Assembly (NCBI GenBank): GCA_025506515.1
Contig: CM046444.1
Location: 68,861,068-68,925,067, forward strand
DNA from: Flaveria trinervia
Taxonomy: Eukaryota; Streptophyta; Magnoliopsida; Asterales; Asteraceae
Direction: 5' to 3'
Length of the DNA stretch: 64,000 nt
Shown: one piece after another, positions 44,102-56,266 of the stretch
Layout: every line of letters starts with the position of its first letter
How positions within the stretch are numbered: the first letter of the stretch is position 1
Made by a program: the position numbers and the translations under genes
The notes under the pieces: generated by a model
Databases searched by the model: none
Seen by the model: the letters and a program-made list of their open reading frames with translations, nothing else
What the model was told of the DNA's origin: nothing

Positions 44102-45200
44102 TATTTAGACTCAAACAAGAAACAAAATATGTGAACAATTTATAAAAAATCAAGTAAAGGTAACACTACTATGTAAATAACATTTTTTCAATCTCAATCA
44201 ATTTATCTAACAATAGATTGGTGTATCAAATAATAAATCAACAATAGTTTTCATGTGGATAGTTATTTGCATTACATATCAACTTCCATCACTATGAAGT
44301 TTTGATTCTCAAACTTTCTAAACATGCTCGTGAACCAATTTTATCAAATCGAATTATAATCATCATTGCAAACACACTAAATATTCACAAACAGATATGG
44401 TATTTATTTTATTAAATCAAACCTAATACGTAACACGAAACCATGCAAATGACCCTTGATCAATTCACTTCTACTAAAACATATCCAAAACACTCCACAA
44501 CCAACTTTAAATACTCTTGACTTAAGAACCCACTATGTTAATGCTAATGACAACTATCAATGCGTTGAATCCTTTTTTACTTTCAACGCAAGGAAACTTC
44601 GTGTAAAGGACCAAGAAATGATTGTATTCACTCAATAAGATTCGAGAATGAAATTAAAGTGGCGGAATAAATGTATTTAGACTAAAACAACAAACAAAAT
44701 ATGTGATCAATTTATAAAAGTCAAGTAAAGGTAAAACTACTAAGGAAATAACATTTTCTTGAATCTCAATCAATATTATATAACTACTAACTGGTGCAAC
44801 AAAATAATAAAACTATATTAGTTTTTGCGGGGAGAGTTATTTGCATTACATAACAACCTCCACTGCTATGAGGTTTTGATTCTCAAGCCTCTTAAACAAG
44901 CTCGTAAAAAATCTTATCAAATTGAATTATAATCTTCATTGTAATCACACAAAATAATCCCAAATGGATATAGTACGTTATCATTAAACCAAACCCAATA
45001 CGTAACACGAAACCACACGAATGACCCTTGAAATCAATTCACTTCTACCCGAAACTTATCAAGAACACTCCACAACCAACTTCAAACACTCTTGTCTAAA
45101 AAATTCACTATTTTAATGCTAATGACAACTATCGATGCATAGAATCCTTTATTGACCTTCAACACAAGGACACTTGGTGTAAAGGACCAAGAAATGATTG
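44102..45200. repeat. 572-bp tandem repeat, two units
   Basis: Unit 1 starts TATTTAGACTCAAACAAG at 44102 and unit 2 TATTTAGACTAAAACAAC at 44674. Unit 2 is cut at 45200 by the LTR of E. The units match along their whole length with many substitutions. Shared blocks include AATACGTAACACGAAACCA and AAAGGACCAAGAAATGATTG. No coding sequence is conserved between the units. It could be a satellite or a duplicated fragment of an unseen element. Confidence 0.82.
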
Positions 45201-45940
45201 TGTTGATACATATGTACCTAGATTCAGATCTTAATGTAATATGTCTTGAATGTCTTACACTTATGTAATGCTTGGGTACTTAATGAAATGAGAATGTTTG
45301 GTCGTGATTTATAATGTTTAATATTTCATTAATGAGTTGTGTAACACATATTGACTAGATTATATAGGTTTGTGATTGTTTGAATTGATATACATAATCT
45401 TATAATAATGAATACATTCAAACTTGGTTAAGTGAAGTTTACATGCATCCAACTGGACCATGCACCTCAACAGTGGTCATGCGTCTGAATGGCCATGCGA
45501 CTGAGTGTCTATGCGCCTAAATAGTCCATACGCCTGAAAAACTTCATGCGACTGACTCTGTCGCACGACTGAACACTCAGTCATGCGAATGGATCAACCA
45601 CATGGCTCAATCGCACGAATGAACCATGCAAATGGTTCAGTCGCCCGAATGTGTAACCCTAACCTATAAATACCACCAAATTCATGGAAAAACGTAAGAA
45701 TTATACACAGTTCAACTCCAGACGTACCCTAGCCGTCCAGAGACCTCTAAGATCATACTCCAAGTTCATAGATCGCAATAGATCGATTCCTAATCGATTC
45801 TTAACGTTAGATTCAGTTACATAATTGTTTCTACGTGCATTGTCACTGATTGGATCGCCAATCAAATAGGATTCCGCACTATTTGATTCGGTTTACACGT
45901 TAATCAGTTAGTACATCGTCCCGTACACGATCCCCTAACA
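45201..45940 (+). repeat. 5' LTR of Sirevirus E
   Basis: 740 bases from TGTTGATACATATG to CCCCTAACA. TATAAATA lies at 45665-45672, with motif-like repeats at 45450-45650. It is similar to the B LTR mainly at the ends, around the TATA box and near CAATCAAATAGGATTCCGC. Confidence 0.9.
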
Positions 45941-45942
45941 AG

Positions 45943-45955
45943 TGGTATCAGAGCC
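45943..45955 (+). promoter_or_regulatory. Primer binding site of Sirevirus E
   Basis: TGGTATCAGAGCC, exact match to the usual initiator-Met-tRNA complement. The leader to 46420 is noncoding, with palindrome-like repeats at 46165-46380. Confidence 0.9.
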
Positions 45956-46420
45956 TTGGCTCTTGATTACGTGTTGATTCAATCATTTTTAATACAAAAA
46001 TTGTGTTTTTTCACTCAAAACGCAATCTTTTTATGTCAAACGGTGTCTTAGACGTTTCTTGACCATAAAGTTTAGTTTTTCCGGCATATGGTTATTAGGG
46101 TTTGTGAAAATTCTAGTTTTTGCGGCCAAAACACGTTTAACCTACGAATTTTCAAACTTCAGCTGGTTCAATTGCACAATTGACTCAATCGCACGACTAA
46201 GTTCATTCGCATTCCCCAAACGAACGATTGGACTCATTCGTACAACTGAGAACCCTATTTGGACTGTTAAACCGCATTAGTTCATTCGGCCAACTCACTC
46301 ATCCGCATTAGTTCAGTCGCACGATTGAACCATTCACCTAGTTCAATCGCCTGAATAAGCCCATTCACATACCTTCATTCGCACACATAAACAGTTTGTT
46401 TAATAGTAAAGTTAAGTGAA

Positions 46421-48247
46421 ATGGAGGACCAGTTTTCAGCATACACAGCAAGTAGAGACACTCATATTCAGAATCTACTACTATTGGAGAACGAAGTAGG
46501 AATTCATAATAAACCCCCAGAGCTTATCACATTAGACGACTACCCACAATGGAAGCAACGTTACGAAATCTACTTAAATGGTGTAGATACAAATTTGTGG
46601 GAGGCTATAGATTCGGGGTACAGCATGCCAGTAGGAGCTAGCGGTGTCAAACTTACGTTAAGTGGCATGTCTGATGCACAAAAGTTGAAACACAACGCCG
46701 AGAAGAAAGTCTAAGCTTTGCTTACCCAGTCTATTCCGAAGGATATCTTCCATCAATACTCGGAGTATACTCAAGCAAAGAAATGATGGGATGCGTTGGA
46801 GAAGAGGTATGACGGAAATGCCTCACTCAAGGCCATTAAGGCCAAAGCTTTGAAGAAGGAGTTTGACAACTTCTCTTCAATGGGAAAGGAAAGCCTGGCC
46901 GATGTGATCGACAGATTCTATCACTTGATGAGTGAGATGCAAACTCATGGAGTAACTACATCAATGGAGGATAAGGTATCCAACTTTGCACATGGATTAC
47001 TAGAAAAATGGGCTTCCTTTGTTTCAAATCTCAGATAGAGTGGGATGCTCTCGAAGTTAGACATAAATGACTTCATTCTGAAACTGTGAGAGGAGGAGCT
47101 TCGGATGAAGTATAGAGCCCAAAAGGCCAACTATGATCAGAATCCAGCGCCTTACAACGGAACTCCTTAGGCCAAGACATCCGGAGCACCACTGCAGACT
47201 GCCTTCGTCTCAAGCTCAGCAAGTCCAGTACAAGCATATACTTGAGGGTTCGAAACGTCAGGGTCGTCTGGTACCCAGTATATTATACCAGAAGCCAATG
47301 CAGCAAAATTGAAGACCGATAACTTTGGTAACGTGACTATTGAGGTGGCCAGAGAACACATGGACCTCTTAGCTACTGTAGTCCACTCCTATGATGGACT
47401 AATTGCTAGAAAGATAGGAAATTGCCACCTGGCAGATGAGGATTATGAACAGGTGGATGAGATGGAGTTGGAACGGATGGATATAATATGGGCCTTGGCA
47501 AGTGCGGTCCGACGAGCTAAAAAGTTTGTCAAGAAGACCGGATAGAACTTGGTTGCAACCAAGGACACGACCTTTGGCTTCGACAAGTCAAAGGTAACCT
47601 GTTTCAACTGTGGTGAGAAGGGGAACTTCAAATCGAGAGTGTGTGAAACCAAAGAAGACTGGTAATGACAATCCGTTCTCGTCCTTTAATCATTCGAACA
47701 AAGCCACATCTAATAGTTCTACTTCATCAAGAAAGGACCCTAAAGCCTTGACTGCTAACGAGGATGAAGGACAGGACTGGAGCTTTTGGTTCGTCTCACC
47801 GGGAGAGTCCAACATAGCTAGTGTGAAGGACATAGATGGCGATTCCGCCAGTGAGGGAGACATAGCAGTAGAGCTCGCAATGTCCAATTCTGAAGACACT
47901 ACACCTATGGTCAACCACCTGCCTGAAGAAGAAAAATCAACATCAACGTCAGAATCACCAGAACCAGAGACAATAGATTCTGCACACATGGCTGATTCCT
48001 CTTCAACATCTCAGGTAAGTACTACTGATCAGTGTTTAATAATCATGCTTGTTCTAATTGAAATAAATTTAGAGAAAGCATAGATTTAAAATTTGCTACG
48101 TTACTAGATCATAATGATAGCTTAGTACAGGATTTGGAACTGTGCACTGAAGCTAATAGAGTTTTAAAACAAAATGAGCATAGTTATAAGGAGAAGATAG
48201 ACCTGTTGAACAAACAGCTTAGGGAATCAGAAGTAGTTGCCTTTAAC
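46421..48247 (+). pseudogene. gag: Sirevirus E gag, 5' part
   Basis: ATG at 46421 (MEDQFSAYTASRDTHIQNLL). Collinear with 13313-15143 of B. The frame stops at 46712 and at further points near 47036, 47086, 47168 and 47543, mostly at codons where B has Gln or Arg. The core MEKRYDGNASLKAIKAKAL and AREHMDLLATVVHSYDG are clear. The first knuckle near 47597 is damaged. The coiled-coil coding begins at about 48050 and is split by F at 48247. Confidence 0.88.
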
Positions 48248-50872
48248 TGTCACACCCCAACCTTGACGGCGGAAACGTCGAGGAGTGAGAGTTAAGATCG
48301 TTCACAGCCACATAACGCTATTTAATAACTCAAATATAAATTTAATCATAAAATTCAATTGTATCATTACAAGTTTAAGTCTCAAAGAAACAAACAAAAT
48401 AACATAAAAGATAGCAAGTCATTTTAATTCACTTATTTATCTAGGTCCATTCCTAGACGTGTAAGCTTCAATGTGTAGAAAATCAAACTTGGGCATTACC
48501 TGAAACATGTTAAAAATAAAAGGTCAACAATAATGTTGGTGGGCATTCTATAGTTTTAATACATAAGTATATATAAAAGATGGCAATTCAAGTCATAAGT
48601 TAGTGAATATAGTGATTAGGGATGCTATGGACAATGCAACAATCAACCTTGACAATGTGTTACAAGTCTCAAACGTTAAAAGTATATACGATCAGCTAAG
48701 TGTACTTGGATCAACCAAGCAGGCTTGTCTTACCCATAGATCTATGACTTCGCTGGGCTAGCAATAGTTAATGATTGTACATATAACGCCATAACATGGT
48801 AACCACAAAGTTCAACTAACCATAACTTTTACAAGATGAATTGCCATAGGTTTACAAGTCTCAAATAAGTCTATGAGTGCAATAGTATAAGTTAACATGT
48901 TTCACCCCAAAGTGTGAAATAGGAAAAAAAAAGGGGTATAGAATACTCACATGATCAAATGTATGTAAAAGACGATTAATAAGAAATGTAATAAGCAACG
49001 TTCCAACGTAGTTCTTCACAACGAATCCTAAGTAACAATATTCACAAGATTTAAGTTTTAGGTTAACGTTTAAACATGATTTAGGGCTTTTAAGAGAAAA
49101 ATTTGGGATTCCATGATATATATATATATTTCTAATAAAAAAATTGATTTAATAAATTGTCATAGGGTCATAAACTTGAATCGTTAATATGGTTGACAAG
49201 ACAAAATATAAAGTGTAGATATCTTTTTATTTATAAAAATTATAAATAAAGTGTGAGTCAAAAACAATAACAATTTTTAATGTCTATTTTATATAAAAAA
49301 AATTAGTTTATATACATTATTTGAACAAACATCTATTTAGTAGATCAAAACTATATTTCAAGTTTAACTTATAAGAAATAATTTAAATATATTATTTGAA
49401 CTAATAATGGTTTTAATAAGTTTGTCAATATTAAAATTTATTTTTTTTTATAAGAAATTTAACTAATTATATCATTTGTTTTTATATAAGTATACAAGTA
49501 TTATAAGAACATAAATTCTTAGAAATTGGTTAAATGACTTCAAAATAATTTAAGTTTACCAATTAATTTTTTTATAAATTTTTAGAATTTTTCTATATTT
49601 TTTAAAGGCTGAAAAGCCAAAATAAAATGAATTGGAGGTCGCCGGGTTCGAACCCGGGACCTCTAATTCGGAATGTGAGTGGGGAACCAGTGAACCAAGG
49701 CATCCAGCCGCGTTTAAGACTTCGATTTAATAAATTAAAAACAGTAACAACAAATTTCCCCCCAAATCGCACGAACCCTAGTTTGATCATGACCACAATT
49801 GAAGATCAAACCAAGGTTGTTATCGATTTAAATCATGGGGCTTTTGATGCCCAGATGAAACCGAGCATAAAGGTATAATTAATTACCCGAATCGAAAACG
49901 AATTGATGAGGAACGAACAAAGAATCAGTCGCGACCAAGCTTGATTCAGTTTGATGCACAAATGGCGATGATAATCCAATTAATTTCGTGTGGGGCTTCG
50001 GATGATGTTCACGATGTAAAACCCTCTGTCAATTCGTGGTTAGAATACTCCTATGGTGGTGCTCGAGTGGTTGCAGGTTCGCGAAAGAGATGATGATGGT
50101 ATGTGGTGTGTATGCGAGTTTCAGGTGAAATTGCAAGTAATGGTGGGTTAGGAATAGTTAACCGATGGTTTATGTTCAATTAATTGGGTAATTACCACGA
50201 TTTGCACGTTGAACGGTTATAAAATAAATTGGGGTTCGGTTTCAAGTGGGTTTTTGATAATACAAGCGTTTTCAGATTGATTAAACAACGGTTACAAGTT
50301 CGATTTGTGTGTTCGGTTTAATTTGAAGCGATTTGGTGTTAAATTTGCGACGTTTAGGTGCAGTTTGGGGGTCGCCGGAGCCGTAGCCGGTGGTGGCCGG
50401 ATGGCCGATCGGAAAAAACGGGGGAGAAGAGAGAGAAAGGTTTCGGATTTTGTCATTGTACAAATTTAGTCCCTGAGCTTTAAACCTTTGTTATTTTATG
50501 CCAAAACATTTATTTTAAAGTTTCAAGATTAACAAATTAACCCCTTAACTTTTAAGTTTCAAATTTTTTTTTTTTTTTTCATTTCATAATTTTTATAAAT
50601 TATTATTATCATGATTATTATTATTATTACTCTTATGATTATTATTGATATTATTAATAGCATTATTATAATTATTATCTTAATTATTATTATTATGATT
50701 ATTAGTGTTATTGTAATATAATAGTTATATTATTAAAACTTTTTATTAAAATTTAATGACGAACCAACAAGTAAACGTAAATAGCCCGCAAATTTCATAA
50801 AAGGCACAACTAGCCCTTATAATAATTTAACAAAGTTAACTTCTGAAATTAACGAAAATACATGATGTTACA
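48248..50872 (-). repeat. 3' LTR of gypsy F
   Basis: Pairs with 56267-58891. It contains an AT microsatellite (49119-49130), a poly-T run near 50566, a TTA-rich microsatellite (50600-50720), a GC-rich patch (50370-50415) and a tRNA-like A/B-box segment (49635-49697). The short frames inside it occur in both LTRs simply because the LTRs are copies. Confidence 0.95.
49635..49697 (-). promoter_or_regulatory. tRNA-like A/B-box segment in gypsy F 3' LTR
   Basis: On the minus strand TGGTTCACTGG (49697-49687) fits the Pol III A box TRGYNNANNNG. GGTTCGAACC (49645-49654) is a perfect B box 32 bases further on. The B box sits in an inverted repeat (49635-49663, GAGGTC...GACCTC) that looks like a tRNA T arm plus part of an acceptor stem. 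No complete cloverleaf can be drawn, so it is not called a tRNA gene. A tRNA-derived SINE head captured by the LTR is possible. Confidence 0.5.
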
Positions 50873-50873
50873 G

Positions 50874-50888
50874 TCTCCCCAACTTAAA
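50874..50888 (-). promoter_or_regulatory. Polypurine tract of gypsy F
   Basis: The minus strand reads TTTAAGTTGGGGAGA next to the 3' LTR. Confidence 0.78.
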
Positions 50889-50945
50889 AGAATTTCGTCC
50901 CGAAATTAGAAATAAGCTAAGAGAATAAATGCGGGTATCTCTCCC

Positions 50946-51261
50946 TCATATGATCCTCACGTTCCAAGTGAACTCAGCTCCACCTTTGTTTTCCCAACGA
51001 ACTTTAACGATAGGTGTGGTAGTTGTTCGGGTCTTTTTCAGGGTACGATCCATAATCTCAACAGGCTTCTCAACAAAGTGCAATGACTCATCAACTTGAA
51101 TTTCCTCTAGTGGAACATGCAAGTTTTCATCAGCCAAGCACTTCCTCAAGTTTGAAACATGAAAGACAGGATGAACTCCGCTAAGTTCAGCAGGTAACTC
51201 CAGTTTGTAAGCCACTTTCCCATTTTTTTCAAAATCTTGAAAGGTCCTACGAAACGCGGGG
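50946..51261 (-). pseudogene. Gypsy F integrase end and chromodomain-like tail
   Basis: The frame 50946-51215 shows HPVFHVSNLRKCLADENL, EEIQVDESLHFVEKPVEI and VKVRWENKGGAEFTW, the chromodomain-like end typical of Tekay-type elements. The frame upstream (51216-51261) is shifted. Confidence 0.85.
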
Positions 51262-52020
51262 CTAACTTACCCTTCTTCCCAAAACGTACAACACCTTCCA
51301 TGGAGAGACTTTAAGAAGAACCATGTCGTCGACTTGAAACTCCAATGGTTTGCGTCTTTTATCGGCATAACTCTTTTGGCAACTTCTAGCCACTTCAAGG
51401 TTATTTCGAATTTTGGAAACTTTGTCAGTCGTTTCCTGAATAAGTTCCGGACCAGTGATAAGATTTTCCCCAATGTCAGTCCAACAGATAGGAGAACGAC
51501 ATTTACGACCATACAACGCCTCGAATGGTGCCATCTTAATACTTGAGTGATAACTATTGTTATACGAAAATTCCGCGAGCGGTAAATGCGTATCCCAATC
51601 ACCACCAAAATCAAGGATACAAAGACGTAGCAGATCTTCAAGGGTTTGGATTGTTCGTTCGGTTTGACCATCGGTTTGAGGATGGTAAGCCGTACTTAAA
51701 TCCAATTGAGTTCCAGGAGTTCTTGCATCGAAGACCAGAAGTGCGAAGTGAAACGGGCATCTCGATCGGAAATGATGTGTAAGGGCACGCCATGACGACT
51801 CATAATTTCATCAATATAGATTCGGGCTAGCCTTGAAACTTTGTACGTATCTCGTATAGGTATGAAGTGTGTTGTCTTGGTCAAGCGGTCAACGATGACC
51901 CAAATACTATCATGACCACGAGTTGTACGAGGTAACTTGGTTATGAAATCCATGGATATATGCTCCCATTTCCACATAGGGATTTCAGGTGCTCAAGTAA
52001 ACCACTTGGTCGTTGATGTT
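51262..52020 (-). pseudogene. Gypsy F integrase core
   Basis: The frame 51696-51977 has EHISMDFITKLPRTTRGHDS (first Asp) and HIISDRDARFTSHFW (second Asp). The overlapping frame 51262-51705 has STAYHPQTDGQTERTIQTL (Glu) and LAEFSYNNSYHSSI. A single frame change near 51700 separates them. Catalytic residues are all present. Confidence 0.9.
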
Positions 52021-52278
52021 CGGCTTTGACCCTTGCACACGTGAGACACTTGGAAACGTATGACGCGATATCTTTCTTCATCCCAGGCCACCAATATTGA
52101 CCACGCAAGTCCATGTACATCTATCGGAGCCAGGATGAATGGAATATCGGGTTTGATGAGCTTCGTTCATAATGAAGTGTCGAAGATTATCACGTTTTGG
52201 GATCCAAAGTCGATTCAAGAAGTACCCATGCCATTCGGTTTTGTCTCCAGTTGTGACCGAACGTTAGACATCAAATCT

Positions 52279-53047
52279 TCATCTTCCTTCGTCGGTTAAT
52301 GCCGCTTGTTGAGCCTCGCGAATGCATAACTCGAGGTCACTATCGATCCTTATGTTTTGGAGCATGATAGTAGCCTCGTTGACATCCATATGGATCTCGG
52401 TATCAAATTCTCCTAGCGTATCAAACCATTGCCTTCGATCTCGAATCTCTTGAAGCGAGACAGTCTTATTGTGAACCTTGCGACTTAGCGCGTCGGCTAC
52501 AACATTCGCCTTGCCAGGATGGTAGCGAATGTCGCAGTCGTAGTCGCTAATTAGCTCGATCCATCGTCTTTGTCTCATGTTGAGGTCCTTTTGGTTGAAC
52601 ACGTGTTGGAAACTCTTATGATCGGTGTAGACTATGCATTGCGTCCCATATAAGTAGTGTCGCCAAATCTTCAATGCAAAGACCACCGCACCAAGTTCAA
52701 GATCATGCGTGTGTAATTAACTTCATGAACTTCAATTGTCTCGACGCGTATGCTATAACTTTGCCTCGTTGCATGAGAACACAACCAAGACCTTGATTAG
52801 AAGCATCACAATATACAGTAAAGTCGTCGTTTCCATCGGGTAGTGTGAGAATAGGAGCATTACACAACTTGCGCTTCAATGTCTCGAAAGCCTCTTCTTG
52901 CTCGGGTCCCCATTCAAAAAGTCGATTCTTTTGGGTTAGCGCTGTTAATGGTTTAGCAATCTTCGAGAAATTTGCTATGAACCTACGGTAATATCCGCTA
53001 AACCCAGAAAAGAACGAACCTCGGTTGGGGTTGTGGGAACACACCAA
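52279..53047 (-). pseudogene. Gypsy F RNase H
   Basis: The frame 52703-53047 has FTVYCDASNQGLGCVLMQRG. The frame 52279-52686 has IWRHYLYGTQCIVYTDHKSF and GKANVVADALSRK (RNase H end), then runs into the linker to integrase. One frame change near 52690. The HHCC zinc-binding part follows at 52020-52278 in broken frames. Confidence 0.88.
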
Positions 53048-53797
53048 TTCTTCACAGCTTCAATTTTAGCTGGATCCACGTGAATTCCTTGGCTATTCAC
53101 CACATGCCCTAGGATTGCTTCTTCCAACCAAAACTCACACTTGGAAAACTTGGCGTATAATTGCTCCTTCTTCAAAAGTTCAAGTACTTGTCGCAAGTGT
53201 GTCTCGTGATCGATCTTTGTCTTGGAATAAATAAGGATATCATCAATAAACACGATCACGAATTATCCAAATACAGTTTACATACTCGATTCATGAGATC
53301 CATGAACAACGCAGGCGCATTGGTCAGGCCAAATGGCATGACCATAAACTCGTAGTGTCCATATCGAGTACGGAACGCGGTCTTTGGAATGTCATCATCA
53401 TGAACACGTAATTGATGATACCCAGAACGTAGATCGATCTTCGAGAATTGAGTTGCTCCTTGAAGTTGGTCGAAGAGGTCATCGATTCGAGGAAGAGGGT
53501 ATCGGTTTTTAATAGTAAGCTTGTTGAGTTCCCGATAGTCGATGCACATACGGAATGACCCATCCTTCTTCTTCACAAATAGTACAGGTGCGCCCCACGG
53601 TGATGACTAGGGCGAATAAAACCCTTATCGGTCAACTTGTAGTTGACTAGCGAGCTCTTGCATTTCAGAAGGTGCAAGATGATAAGGCGATTTAGCCACA
53701 GGGTTTGCACCAGGAATAAATCAATCTTGAACTCATCTTCTCGCACGGGAGGTAACCCTTTAAGATCTTTGGGAAAACTTGGGAAAGTCTCGCACAA
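52975..53797 (-). pseudogene. Gypsy F reverse transcriptase
   Basis: The frame 53256-53576 has FRMCIDYRELNKLTIKNRYP, FSKIDLRSGYHQLRV (first catalytic Asp) and FMVMPFGLTNAPALF. The frame 52975-53259 continues with IVFIDDILIYSKT (catalytic FIDD box). The break at about 53260 is a one-base length change next to a short A run. The N-terminal piece 53573-53797 is shifted relative to the main frame. Confidence 0.9.
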
Positions 53798-53872
53798 CAG
53801 AAATGTCCTTCAACTCCTTACCCTTGGCTTTCATATTAACTACATATGCCATGAAAGCCATGTAGTTTTTAC

Positions 53873-54934
53873 TTAAGCACTTACGGGTCTTGATACAAGA
53901 CATGAGTTTGAGTCTTTGGGACGATTTCTCCCCAAAGACTTCAAGGTATCTCCAGTCGGCAACGGAATTCGGATACACTTCTCGAAACATAGAATTTCCG
54001 CACGATGTTTGGCTAACCAATCCATGCCAATGATAAGATCAAAGCTTCCCAATTGCATAGGAATAAGGTCGACGGAGAACTCGTGTTCGTTAAGGCTCAA
54101 GGTGCAGTCGCGTATCACGTCATCAACGACAATAGATTTTCCATCGGCGACCTCGACCGTGAAAGATCTCTCCAGTTTTGTACGCGGTTTAGAAAGTATA
54201 GGTTCGAATTCCAAGGACACGAAACTCCTATCGGCACCCGAATCAAACAATACAGATGCATAAAGATTATTTACAAGATACGTACTGTTTGGTAACAACC
54301 TATTATTGATATGATAAACATAAATAGGAAATTTTTGCAAGACAAGAAAAGGACTAGAAGAAATTAACGGCGTACCATTCACCACGTCGTTGTTGGCTTG
54401 CGCTTGGTTGGCATTGATGTTGAAAGCCCTTCCACGAGCCGGTGGCATAGTTCCCGCATTGCGAGGACATTGAGGGCGAATATGGCCAGCCTCGTCATAG
54501 TTGTAGCAGGTTCGGTTGGTAAGCATGGCAGTGTTATTTGGTGCACGAAGACAGGTAGCCACCAAATGACCATACTTTCCACACAGCGAGCAGACTCGGC
54601 ATGGAATGTTGCTTGAATGATGGTACTTGCACGTGTTACATATAGGATGTGGACCAGCATAAACTTTAGCCATGGGAGCTTGATTCGCAACCACCATTTG
54701 TTTTTGAGGAGCATTAGGGGTGGTCACAGCGTAGTTGCGTGTCGGAGTGAACTTACGTTTCTTGTTTTGAGAAGATGACTCGGCCTTTACCTCCTTTGTT
54801 GCCTCGGGTGTCACCTTCACCATAGCCTGGAACCCTTTGCCGACATCGTGCCAGCTCTTATATGATTCTCGGTGAGCTGTGCAGTGATAGTAATCGCTTC
54901 TTCCAAAGTGTGGGCCTACTACCCACCACAGCAT
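53873..54934 (-). pseudogene. Gypsy F gag zinc knuckles and protease
   Basis: A 353-codon frame. The middle holds CNTCKYHHSSNIPCRVCSLC, a knuckle CSLCGKYGHLVATC and a third, CYNYDEAGHIRPQC, with its second Cys replaced by Tyr. Then comes the protease with VLFDSGADRSFVSLEF and DLIIGMDWLAKHRA. Gag and protease are in one frame, as is usual for these elements. The end is shifted before RT. Confidence 0.9.
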
Positions 54935-55593
54935 CTTGAATTTGAGGTGGCACCCCCTTGATAAATTTCTCGATGTTACGGGGCACGGTGTCCACCATGT
55001 GTGGTAGAAGCATACTCAACTCATGATGTCGGGTGGAATAAGCCAAGTGATTCCCACCATCTTGTTTAAGGTTCCAGAATTCCTCCTCCAGCTTTTGTAA
55101 CTCGCTTCTTGGGCAGAACTTTTGGATCATAATATCTTTGAATTCCTCCCAGGGCATCGCCATTGCAACCTCAGTTCCCCGGTTTCTCTTTTCACTATTC
55201 ACCAAGTTAGCGCTCGTTGTTGAAGAACACTTGTGGCATAGCGAACCTTGAGCTCATCGGGGCACTCGCTAATAATAAATGTGTTCTCCATACCTTCAAA
55301 CCACTCGAGAAGTCCCGTGGCTCCTTCTTTTCCACTAAAACTAGTGGGTTTGCACGAGTTGAAGTGTTTGAAAGTGCAAGTACGATTGTTCCCGTGTTGA
55401 TTATTCCGTTTTGATTGTTGCTATTGTCTCCATTAGCACCACTATTGTTCCCATTGGTATTGTTGTTGCTATTAGCCATTAGTGTGCTATTAAGTTCAGC
55501 AACCATAGTCGGAAGAACGGCCGCCATTTGTCGGGCAATCATAGCAGCTAGCTTACGGTCGGAACTTCCACGCTTTCCATGGTGACGAGACAT
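54858..55593 (-). pseudogene. Gypsy F gag, N-terminal part
   Basis: ATG at 55593 (MSRHHGKRGSSDRKLAAMIA), followed by an Asn-rich low-complexity stretch (NSNNNTNGNNSGANGDNSNN). The frame 54858-55205 carries the gag core (MPWEEFKDIMIQKFCPRSEL, LLPHMVDTVP). Frame changes lie near 55205 and 54920. Confidence 0.87.
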
Positions 55594-56250
55594 GCTGGAT
55601 ATACAAAACGAGTTAGTTACAGGAGCGGGGATAAGAGAGGATAGTAGTTTAACAAAGATAAGCTAAGGGTTTTAAGGTACACAGGATGTTTCCATTTGGT
55701 AACACATTACCATTTGAAAACGTTGACACGTCAAGGTGAATCGACCCATTTACCTTAGAAACTTGTGTATGTTGACCATAGTTTATCACTCATCCCAGAA
55801 ATCCCCAGGTAAGCATAACTAGTCCCGTAGGATTTATGCGATATGCTTGCCTTAGCCCGAGGCATTTTGCCAGGAAAACCAGGATACAGGTGTCTATATG
55901 TCACACAATATTTCTTAGGATCATAGAATCGAAACCTTGATGAGATTTATATAGATTAGACATAACGTCTAAAGATCCAAATCATAACATAAGCATAAGA
56001 TTCCACGTGTCGACGAGAATAAGATTAAGAGAGTCATGTTCGGGGGAGTCAAAGGGTCAAAGTTAAGTTTAGGGAGACAAATAACAATGTTTAGGCAATC
56101 CTATGCTAAGGCATCAAATTGCACATAGGAGGCATAGCATTATGTAGCATGAAAAGTATATGATTTACAAATAGAAATATAATTCTATAAGGTTCATGCA
56201 TACTATAGCCTAGGTCACCATTTCTAATAACCTAGATCCCTATAGTTATG
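55594..56250 (-). other. Leader of gypsy F
   Basis: 650 bases between PBS and gag without a recognisable gene or strong repeat. Confidence 0.75.
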
Positions 56251-56264
56251 GGCTCTGATACCAA
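56251..56264 (-). promoter_or_regulatory. Primer binding site of gypsy F
   Basis: The minus strand reads TTGGTATCAGAGCC, two bases after the 5' LTR end. Exact match to the usual Met-tRNA complement. Confidence 0.9.
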
Positions 56265-56266
56265 TC

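Noticed and set aside
44456..44638. 60-codon frame in tandem unit 1
   Set aside because: Unit 2 does not preserve the frame, so it is not a conserved gene.
49635..49697. A tRNA gene
   Set aside because: Only the T arm and an A-box match are visible; a full acceptor stem, D arm and anticodon arm cannot be drawn.
49627..49878. 83-codon frame present in both F LTRs (also 57650-57901)
   Set aside because: It is repeated only because the LTRs are copies; its start runs through the tRNA-like inverted repeat. No known protein similarity.
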